7,316 nucleotides of DNA from Saprospiraceae bacterium (GTDB lineage: Bacteria; Bacteroidota; Bacteroidia; Chitinophagales; Saprospiraceae), in contig JAJDFU010000404.1 in the NCBI GenBank assembly GCA_020528935.1, forward strand, positions 1 through 7,316, written 5' to 3'. Each line of letters begins with the position of its first letter. Position 1 is the first letter of the stretch. Shown here one piece after another: positions 1 to 5,023 of this stretch. The position numbers and the translations under genes are program-made. The notes under the pieces were generated by a model, which searched no databases, was not told the origin of the DNA, and saw nothing but the letters and a program-made list of their open reading frames with translations.

Positions 1-1106
1 CCCGACTGGTAGCGGTAGGACTCGATGAAATTTTTGTGATCGGTAACGCCCGGCGGTGGATTGCCAAACGCCGGATTCTGGTAGTAGGTGAATTTGCTCA
101 GATCGCGGTCCAGAAAGATATGTGACTGCACGGGAATCCGGTCGCAAAAGTCGGGATTCTGCCCGTGGGAGCAAAAACCATCGATGGAATCGGCATTGTA
201 AGTGAATACGGCATGTCCGTTCGGATAACTGCCAATGAAATCGTCATCAATGTTGCCCAGGTCAGTGTCAGCCCAGAAGCCGTGGTAAAAGGAATCAATG
301 GGTTCTACCGCCCGGTTGAATACCTTGTACTGGGTGAAGATGGTGCGATCGAGCAGCGAAAGCCCGGAACAGGACAGCGCAAAAGTGGTCAGCTGGATTT
401 CTGCTTGTATCGGATCCGGGGCGTTGGTTTGCCGGTGGATGTCTCCGTTGTCGTTGAAGATCGTCCAGTGAATGAATTCCGGTACGTCCGGTACGTCTTC
501 TACCCGGGGATAGTCACCGTCGGCCGGATTGTACATCCCATCGCCGTTGACATCCTGGAAAGGGGCGAGTCCGCCGGCATAGTCGGGCAGCTCAAAACCG
601 TTATACGCCTCGAAGAAGGGGTTGCCCAGGCCCGGCCAGGCGTACACGGCGGTGATGGGCCAATCGATCACGCCATCCTGGGCGTGATCCTCGATATGGG
701 CCTCCACCTCATAGCGCCGCACCAGCCAGGCCCGGTTGAACTGTTGGCAAGTGAGTGAATCGGTGTTCCCCGAGTCGTCCAGCGGGCCGGGATAGAAGTC
801 ATAACTTCTACTGTTTGCACCATACGTCTGGGCGGCCACCTTGAACGCGCCCCCGTCGTCGATGCCGCCCAGCCAAAGGCCGGCGGCAAAGACCGTAGTT
901 GTTTTCGGCCGGCCGGGTTCGGTGCTTATCCGGAAGCCTGCTTCACGCGAATCGAAAAACAAGTCTCCGCGCACGGGAAGGATCGCCTCGATCTGGCCGG
1001 TTTGCAGGGTGGTGAACTGGAGGTCGAGGTCCATGCAGGCCTGCGCCGTGCTGAGAAAAGGCAGAATACTGCTTAGCCAGTATATTAGTAGGTAATTTAG
1101 TTTCAC
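1..1106 (-). CDS. Large secreted protein, N-terminal part (Bacteroidota, probable T9SS cargo), truncated by window edge
   Basis: An uninterrupted frame of 368 codons runs from a GTG start at 1106-1104 to the window edge with no stop, so the C-terminus is missing. I chose GTG because no ATG precedes it before the in-frame stop at 1160-1158. It also gives a clean signal peptide: Lys2, a hydrophobic core (residues 5-18), and an A-Q-A cleavage site at 21-23 before Cys24. The mature part contains FAAGLWLGG (73-81), an AAQTY motif (91-95), FYPGPLD (104-110), WPGLGNP (157-163), a calcium-loop-like DVNGDG...DGDYP segment (185-200), and WTIFNDNGDIH (214-224). From memory these belong to a family of long secreted Bacteroidota proteins that usually end in a type IX secretion sorting domain; that ending cannot be seen here. 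The specific function is unknown. The gene is divergent from the his operon and probably unrelated to it. AQAC is a poor lipobox, so a lipoprotein is less likely. Confidence 0.85.
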   Translation of the reverse strand, partial: MKLNYLLIYWLSSILPFLSTAQACMDLDLQFTTLQTGQIEAILPVRGDLFFDSREAGFRISTEPGRPKTTTVFAAGLWLGGIDDGGAFKVAAQTYGANSRSYDFYPGPLDDSGNTDSLTCQQFNRAWLVRRYEVEAHIEDHAQDGVIDWPITAVYAWPGLGNPFFEAYNGFELPDYAGGLAPFQDVNGDGMYNPADGDYPRVEDVPDVPEFIHWTIFNDNGDIHRQTNAPDPIQAEIQLTTFALSCSGLSLLDRTIFTQYKVFNRAVEPIDSFYHGFWADTDLGNIDDDFIGSYPNGHAVFTYNADSIDGFCSHGQNPDFCDRIPVQSHIFLDRDLSKFTYYQNPAFGNPPPGVTDHKNFIESYRYQS

Positions 1107-1117
1107 AGGTTTTATTT

Positions 1118-1149
1118 TTGGAATAAAAAATATTGGAATATTGTATTCC
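1118..1149. repeat. AT-rich direct and inverted GGAATA repeats
   Basis: TTGGAATA occurs at 1118-1125 and again at 1133-1140, 15 bp apart. The second copy is followed after TTG by TATTCC (1144-1149), forming an inverted repeat with GGAATA (1135-1140). The cluster lies just upstream of the start of the divergent secreted-protein gene, inside its probable promoter or 5' untranslated region. It could be an operator or simply AT-rich promoter sequence; no regulator is identifiable. Confidence 0.4.
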
Positions 1150-1191
1150 GGGCAATGCTATTTAATAAAAAGTCAGCCATCTGACAGACTC

Positions 1192-1223
1192 CTTGCACAC
1201 GATTACCGGACCGCGTATCTTTG
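1192..1223 (+). promoter_or_regulatory. Bacteroidota-type promoter of the his operon
   Basis: TATCTTTG at 1216-1223 matches the Bacteroidota -7 consensus TAnnTTTG at every fixed position. CTTG at 1192-1195 matches three of four bases of the -33 element TTTG. The element centres are 26 bp apart, exactly the -33 to -7 distance. Transcription would begin near 1226-1228, only a few bases before the leader-peptide ATG at 1231. The placement directly before a His-rich leader and terminator supports this as the operon's main promoter. Confidence 0.75.
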
Positions 1224-1230
1224 TCCTGGT

Positions 1231-1299
1231 ATGCAACACCTACACCATCATCATCATCATCATGCTGTTTCCGGGCATTGGCCGAAGGGCAATGGGTGA
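1231..1299 (+). CDS. hisL: His-rich leader peptide of the his operon attenuator
   Basis: This short frame encodes 22 residues, starting MQHL, then seven His in a row (codons 5-11, one CAC and six CAT), and ending AVSGHWPKGNG before TGA. Further His codons sit at positions 3 and 16, so nine of 22 residues are His. The peptide itself presumably has no function; its translation senses charged tRNA-His. The Escherichia coli his leader peptide also has seven consecutive His, so the design is equivalent although the flanking residues differ. The frame ends 15 bases before a strong terminator and lies upstream of hisG. There is no Shine-Dalgarno sequence and almost no room for one between the predicted transcription start and the ATG. 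The symbol hisL is borrowed by analogy. Confidence 0.93.
   Translation: MQHLHHHHHHHAVSGHWPKGNG
1276..1294 (+). promoter_or_regulatory. Candidate pause/anti-antiterminator hairpin in the his leader
   Basis: CATTG (1276-1280) pairs with CAATG (1290-1294), and CC (1282-1283) with GG (1287-1288), with one G-G mismatch and a GAA loop. The 3' arm includes GGCAA (1288-1292), which can instead pair with TTGCC (1329-1333) in the left arm of the terminator. A ribosome stalled on the His run would leave GGCAA free, while one at the stop codon (1297-1299) would cover it. The competing pairing is short (5 bp plus one G-U), so this assignment is tentative. Confidence 0.45.
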
Positions 1300-1314
1300 C
1301 GCTGCGGTGTGTGC

Positions 1315-1359
1315 TGCACAAAAAAGGGTTGCCGGCTACCGGCAACCCTTTTTTGTGCA
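1315..1359 (+). terminator. Intrinsic terminator of the his attenuator
   Basis: A perfect 21-bp inverted repeat (1315-1335 with 1339-1359) surrounds a 3-base CTA loop. The GC-rich core GGGTTGCCGG/CCGGCAACCC is followed by six T (1349-1354), giving a canonical rho-independent terminator. The T run is mirrored by six A (1320-1325), so it also pairs within the stem and the structure would look like a terminator on the opposite strand too. It lies between the leader peptide and hisG, with no converging gene, which fits attenuation rather than end-of-gene termination. Confidence 0.93.
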
Positions 1360-1502
1360 TGCAACCATTTGGCTGAAAACGTATTGAGAACAGAGAACAC
1401 CCGGGCTGCCTCTTGGCGTTTTTGCCCGGAGGGCAGCGTTAACCAAGACCGAAGCCTGCAGCCCTGCAACCCAACCCAAAACGGATGTAAAAACCACCCG
1501 AC
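1360..1502 (+). promoter_or_regulatory. Untranslated leader between attenuator and hisG with two competing hairpins
   Basis: This stretch has no credible gene. CCGGGC (1401-1406) can pair with GCCCGG (1424-1429), while GCTGCC (1405-1410) can pair with GGCAGC (1432-1437). The two stems share bases and cross, so only one can form at a time. A T run (1419-1423) lies inside the region rather than after a stem, so this is not an obvious second terminator. The last 35 bases before hisG are A/C-rich with no Shine-Dalgarno sequence. GCAACC (1361-1366) is also complementary to GGTTGC (1327-1332) of the terminator's left arm. Whether the region regulates anything is unknown. Confidence 0.35.
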
Positions 1503-2363
1503 ATGCAAACCCGACTACAACTCGCCGTACAGAAATCGGGCCGCCTGCTGGAGGGCTCGCTGAGCATCCTCAAGGAGTGCGGCATCCGCATCGACAACGG
1601 CAAGGAGCAGCTCAAGGCCAGCGCCCGCTCCTTTCCCCTGGATGTGCTCTACCTGCGCAATTCCGACATTCCGCAGTACGTGCACGACGGCGTGGCCGAC
1701 ATCGCCATCCTGGGCGAGAACACCGTGGTCGAAAAGCAGAAGCCCCTGGAAATGGTCCAGGCCCTGGGCTTTTCCAAGTGCCGCCTGAGCATTGCCCTGC
1801 CCAAGGGCACGCCCTGGAGCGGCCCCCACGAGCTGCAGGGCAAGCGCATCGCCACCTCCTACCCCAACACCCTGCGCCAGTATCTGCAGAGACACGAGTT
1901 GCAGGCCGACATCCACGAGATCTCCGGCTCGGTGGAGATCGCGCCCAATATCGGCCTGGCGGATGCCATCTGCGACCTGGTGAGCACGGGCAGCACCCTC
2001 TTCAAGAACGGCCTGGAGGAGAAGGAGGTCGTCCTGCCCTCCCAGGCCTGGCTCGTGGCCAATCCGCAGTTGGTAGACGAGAAAAAAGCCCTGCTCGATC
2101 AGCTGCTCTTTCGGATCCAGAGCGTACTGGAAGCCCGCAACAACAAATACCTGCTGATGAACGCCCCCGACGAAAAAATTGCCGACATCATCGGCATCCT
2201 GCCCGGCATGAAAAGCCCGACGGTCATGCCGCTGGCCACCGGGGGCTGGAGTTCCATCCACACCGTGATCGCCGAGGACCGCTTCTGGGAGATCATCGAC
2301 GAACTGAAGCGCCAGGGCGCCGAGGGCATCCTCATCATTCCCATCGAAAAAATGATCCTGTAA
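1503..2363 (+). CDS. hisG: ATP phosphoribosyltransferase, long form
   Basis: HisG catalyses the first, committed step of histidine synthesis, joining ATP and PRPP to phosphoribosyl-ATP in the cytoplasm. The 286-residue length matches the long, self-sufficient form with a C-terminal regulatory domain (roughly residues 214-286), which in this family binds histidine for feedback inhibition. The N-terminus has the typical LAVQKSGRL segment. The PRPP loop lies in DLVSTGST (158-165), after SGSVEIAPNIG (141-151). The C-terminus holds TVMPLATGGW (240-249) and the family-like ending in IPIEKMI. The ATG at 1503 follows an A/C-rich, Shine-Dalgarno-free stretch, as is usual in Bacteroidota, and an upstream ATG at 1474 runs directly into a stop. 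All five His codons are CAC, unlike the CAT-rich leader. The TAA overlaps the hisD ATG by one base (TAATG), suggesting translational coupling. No hisZ is needed for this form. Confidence 0.97.
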   Translation: MQTRLQLAVQKSGRLLEGSLSILKECGIRIDNGKEQLKASARSFPLDVLYLRNSDIPQYVHDGVADIAILGENTVVEKQKPLEMVQALGFSKCRLSIALPKGTPWSGPHELQGKRIATSYPNTLRQYLQRHELQADIHEISGSVEIAPNIGLADAICDLVSTGSTLFKNGLEEKEVVLPSQAWLVANPQLVDEKKALLDQLLFRIQSVLEARNNKYLLMNAPDEKIADIIGILPGMKSPTVMPLATGGWSSIHTVIAEDRFWEIIDELKRQGAEGILIIPIEKMIL

Positions 2364-3649
2364 TGAAGGTGTACCGCAATCCATCTCCCGACCAGTGGGC
2401 CGGCATATTGAAGCGGCCGCAGTTGAACACGCAAAGCCTGGAACAGGCCTCGGCTGCCATCCTGAAGGAAGTGCGTCAGGGCGGCGATGCGGCCCTGCGC
2501 TTTTTTACTGCGCAGTACGACAAGGTAGAATTGACGGAACTGGCCGTGCCGGCCGCTGAGTTGCAGGCTGCGCAGGACGCACTGCCCGACGAACTCAAGG
2601 AGGCCATTCGCACGGCAGCCATGAACATTCAGCGCTTTCACGCCCGCCAGTTGGAGCGGGTCCAAAAGGTAGAGACCATGCCGGGAGTGACCTGCTGGCG
2701 CAAAAGCGTGCCCATCGACCGGGTGGGGCTTTACGTGCCCGGCGGCACGGCCCCCCTCTTTAGCACGGTGCTCATGCTGGGGATACCGGCGGTGCTGGCC
2801 GGCTGCGAACAGGTCGTGCTCTGCACCCCGCCGCGGAAGGACGGCGGCGTGCATCCGGCCATCCTCTTTTCGGCCCGGCTCATCGGCATCGAGCGGGTGT
2901 ACAAGGTGGGTGGAGTGCAGGCCATCGGTGCCATGGCTTATGGTACAGCGACCATTCCCCGGGTGTACAAGATCTTCGGGCCGGGCAACCAGTACGTCAC
3001 GGCTGCCAAGCAACTGGTAGCCCGCGAAGGCATCGCCATCGACATGCCGGCCGGCCCTTCGGAGGTGCTGGTCTGCGCCGATGAGACCGCCCGCCCGCGC
3101 TACGTGGCCGCCGACCTGCTCTCGCAGGCCGAGCACGGCCCCGACAGCCAGGTGGTGCTGGTGGCCCTGGATGCCGGACTGCTGGAGGCCGTGCAGCAGG
3201 AAGTGGAAAAGCAATTGAACGCTTTGCCCCGCCGCGAGATCGCCGAAAAGGCCCTGCACAACAGCGCACTGATCCGGATGGATGACCGGCAGCAGGCCCT
3301 GGCCCTGATCAATGCCTACGCGCCCGAACACCTCATCCTTTCAGTGGACGAAGCCGGGACCTTTGCCGAAGGCATTCGCAATGCCGGCTCGGTCTTCCTG
3401 GGGCATTACACTCCGGAGTCGGTAGGCGATTATGCCTCGGGCACCAATCACACCCTGCCCACCAATGGCTTTGCACGGACCCACAGCGGCGTCTCGCTCG
3501 ACAGCTTCGTCAAGAAGATCACCTTCCAGGAACTCAGCCCGGAAGGCCTGCAGGCCCTGGGCCCCAAAGTGGAGCGCATGGCGGAAGCCGAAGAACTGAT
3601 GGGACACAAACAGGCCGTGCGGGTGCGGCTGGAGGAGTTGGATGGATAG
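2363..3649 (+). CDS. hisD: Histidinol dehydrogenase
   Basis: HisD oxidises L-histidinol to L-histidine in two NAD+-dependent steps, the end of the pathway. The product is 428 residues, the normal size. All catalytic residues are visible at a constant offset of four from the E. coli numbering: zinc ligands Gln255 and His258 (SQAEHGPD), Asp356 (SVGDYASG) and His415 (MGHKQ), and catalytic Glu322-His323 (YAPEHLIL). VGLYVPGGTAPLFST and KIFGPGNQYVTAAK are typical family blocks. The start is the ATG overlapping the hisG stop codon. The same frame stays open far upstream inside hisG, but that extension is out of frame with hisG and has no family similarity. A 315-bp gap follows before hisC, which is unusual for this otherwise tight operon. 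Confidence 0.97.
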   Translation: MKVYRNPSPDQWAGILKRPQLNTQSLEQASAAILKEVRQGGDAALRFFTAQYDKVELTELAVPAAELQAAQDALPDELKEAIRTAAMNIQRFHARQLERVQKVETMPGVTCWRKSVPIDRVGLYVPGGTAPLFSTVLMLGIPAVLAGCEQVVLCTPPRKDGGVHPAILFSARLIGIERVYKVGGVQAIGAMAYGTATIPRVYKIFGPGNQYVTAAKQLVAREGIAIDMPAGPSEVLVCADETARPRYVAADLLSQAEHGPDSQVVLVALDAGLLEAVQQEVEKQLNALPRREIAEKALHNSALIRMDDRQQALALINAYAPEHLILSVDEAGTFAEGIRNAGSVFLGHYTPESVGDYASGTNHTLPTNGFARTHSGVSLDSFVKKITFQELSPEGLQALGPKVERMAEAEELMGHKQAVRVRLEELDG

Positions 3650-3672
3650 ATGATAGACTTGTAGACAGTAGA
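3647..3672. repeat. Short degenerate TAGA repeat at the hisD end
   Basis: TAGA occurs four times at 3647, 3654, 3662 and 3669, spaced 7, 8 and 7 bases apart, and the first copy includes the hisD stop codon. It looks like a decayed 7-bp tandem repeat. No function is evident. Confidence 0.35.
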
Positions 3673-3731
3673 TATGGTGACATTTTTTCTGGTGGGCACA
3701 ATCCCATCCTTCATACAAAGGAGGGGGCTGG

Positions 3732-3849
3732 TTCGGAGGGGCTTCAAGGCCCTCCGAAACTGGGGGAAGCGTTGCCCTGATCTCGGCGGGCCTTGCGTCG
3801 CCGGAGCCTCGGAGTCGAATGCTTGCATGATGACATGCAGAACGCTCCC
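3732..3849 (+). ncRNA. Possible structured RNA element in the hisD-hisC gap
   Basis: Several inverted repeats nest here without conflict. TTCGGAGGG (3732-3740) pairs perfectly with CCCTCCGAA (3750-3758) as a 9-bp hairpin. GGGAAGCGTT (3764-3773) pairs with AACGCTCCC (3841-3849), one A bulged, as a long-range closing stem. Inside it are CTCGGCG/CGCCgGAG (3782-3788 with 3799-3806) and TGCATG/CATGCA (3824-3829 with 3834-3839, loop ATGA). Together they draw a hairpin followed by a three-way junction. A T5 run (3862-3866) follows, but not directly after a stem. No known RNA family is recognised. It may be a dispersed intergenic repeat, an RNA processing or stabilising element inside the operon transcript, or chance folding in GC-rich DNA. 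The frame open from 3674 shows no protein family resemblance. Confidence 0.35.
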
Positions 3850-3899
3850 TTATTACCGGGCTTTTTAAAGACCATAAGCTTTGTTGCCAATACAGGTAG

Positions 3900-3974
3900 A
3901 TGATTAATCATGCGCAGGCTATCGATCTGAATACGATCCGTCTGGCAGCGGCTAAAAACGACCTATGGATTTGA
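3900..3974 (+). CDS. Possible 24-codon ORF overlapping the hisC start
   Basis: An ATG at 3900 opens a frame of 24 residues (MINHAQAIDLN then TIRLAAAKNDLWI) whose TGA at 3972-3974 lies just inside hisC, overlapping its start in another frame. Such overlap could couple translation into hisC after the long gap, or the frame may be chance. Its first bases, TGATTAATCA (3901-3910), form a perfect 10-bp palindrome. There is a weak resemblance between its AIDLNTIR and the hisC N-terminus MDLNDLIR, possibly a relic of a duplicated start. It lacks any recognisable domain, and I do not regard expression as established. Confidence 0.25.
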   Translation: MINHAQAIDLNTIRLAAAKNDLWI

Positions 3975-5020
3975 ACGACCTCATACGACCCAACATACGA
4001 AAGCTGCGGCCGTACGCCACGGCCCGCCACGAATACGGGGGCGAGGCCCGCGTCTTTCTGGACGCCAATGAAAACCCGTTCGATACGGGCCTGAACCGCT
4101 ACCCCGACCCCTTGCAGCGCGCACTCAAGCAGCGAGTAGGCGAGTTGAAAGGGCTTCCCCCGGAGAACATTTTCCTGGGCAACGGCAGCGACGAGGCCAT
4201 CGAGCTGTTGCTGCGCATCTTCTGCGAACCGGGGCGGGACCACATCATTACCCTGCCGCCCACCTACGGCATGTACCGGGTAGCTGCCGACATCCACGGG
4301 GCCGAAGTGGTAGAGGTGCCGCTCAATGCCTCCTTTCAGCCGCCGGTGGAGGCTATCCTGCAGCAGGCCGATGCACACAGCAAGCTCCTTTTTCTGTGCA
4401 GCCCCAACAACCCCACCGGCAATGCGGTGGAAGCGCCCCGGGTGGAAGCCCTGCTCCGCGACTTTCCCGGCATCGTGGTCGTGGACGAAGCCTATGCCGA
4501 TTTCTCCGGCCGGCCCAGCTGGACCCGGCGCCTGACCGGGTTCCAGAACCTGGTCGTGCTGCAGACCTTCTCCAAGGCCTGGGGCCTGGCCGGCATCCGC
4601 CTGGGCATGGCTTTTGCTGCCGCTCCCCTCATCGAACTGTTCAACAAGGTGAAACCGCCCTATAACCTCAACCAGCTCACCCAGGAGAAAGCCCTGGAGG
4701 CCCTGGCCCGGCCGGAGCGGATGCAGCAGCAGCGACAGGCCCTGCTCAACCAACGCACCATCGTGCAGCACTGGCTGATGGGGCTGGACGTTGTGGAGCG
4801 CGTCTATCCTTCGGAAGCCAACTTCCTGCTGGTCAAAGTCGCCGATGCGGACGCTCTGTACGACTACCTCGCGCAGCAGGGCATTATCGTGCGCAACCGC
4901 TCGCGCATGCCCGGCTGTGCAGGTTGCCTGCGCATCACCATCGGCACGCCGGAAGAAAACGAGGAACTCTTCCAGGCGTTGGTCCGGTATCATCCAGAAA
5001 CCACCACCTCACAACCATAA
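3965..5020 (+). CDS. hisC: Histidinol-phosphate aminotransferase
   Basis: HisC is a PLP-dependent fold-type I aminotransferase converting imidazole acetol phosphate and glutamate to histidinol phosphate. The product is 351 residues, normal for the family. Visible motifs are LDANENPF near the N-terminus, the LGNGSDEAI cofactor-phosphate region, SPNNPTG with Asn148-Asn149, and VVDEAYADF with Asp174 and Tyr177 for the PLP ring. The Schiff-base Lys204 lies in TFSKAWGLAGIRLG, and a C-terminal substrate-binding Arg is in the GCLRITIG segment. The ATG at 3965 gives the normal family N-terminus (DLIRPNIRKLRPY) and follows an A-rich stretch without a Shine-Dalgarno sequence. It is separated from hisD by 315 bp of possibly structured DNA but from hisB by only 3 bp. 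I see no convincing internal promoter: AAGCTTTG at 3876-3883 is one base from TAnnTTTG but lacks a clear -33 element. Confidence 0.97.
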   Translation: MDLNDLIRPNIRKLRPYATARHEYGGEARVFLDANENPFDTGLNRYPDPLQRALKQRVGELKGLPPENIFLGNGSDEAIELLLRIFCEPGRDHIITLPPTYGMYRVAADIHGAEVVEVPLNASFQPPVEAILQQADAHSKLLFLCSPNNPTGNAVEAPRVEALLRDFPGIVVVDEAYADFSGRPSWTRRLTGFQNLVVLQTFSKAWGLAGIRLGMAFAAAPLIELFNKVKPPYNLNQLTQEKALEALARPERMQQQRQALLNQRTIVQHWLMGLDVVERVYPSEANFLLVKVADADALYDYLAQQGIIVRNRSRMPGCAGCLRITIGTPEENEELFQALVRYHPETTTSQP

Positions 5021-5023
5021 GCC

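Noticed and set aside
165..758. 197-codon plus-strand frame inside the divergent secreted-protein gene
   Set aside because: The opposite strand carries a continuous 368-codon frame with signal peptide and family motifs; this frame is its antisense shadow.
1243..1263. His run as an engineered hexahistidine tag from a vector
   Set aside because: It sits in a 22-codon frame behind a Bacteroidota promoter and before a terminator and hisG, with no vector sequence around it, and seven His in a his leader is biologically expected.
1243..1263. CRISPR-like or satellite array
   Set aside because: It is a single short triplet run within a coding leader, without spacers; no CRISPR-like repeats were seen elsewhere in the window.
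1193..1387. Plus-strand frame with an Ile run across the leader
   Set aside because: The Ile run is the CAT repeat read in the wrong register; the His-rich frame starting at 1231 has the regulatory context.
1577..2362. Upstream extension of the hisD frame through hisG
   Set aside because: It overlaps hisG out of frame, reads as Arg/Pro/His-rich low-complexity sequence, and HisD family proteins begin at the ATG at 2363.
3674..3868. 64-codon frame in the hisD-hisC gap
   Set aside because: No recognisable domain; it crosses all the inverted repeats of the putative structured RNA, and its composition looks non-coding.
3876..3883. Internal promoter AAGCTTTG before hisC
   Set aside because: It misses the first base of TAnnTTTG and has no -33 TTTG at the right distance; too weak to call.
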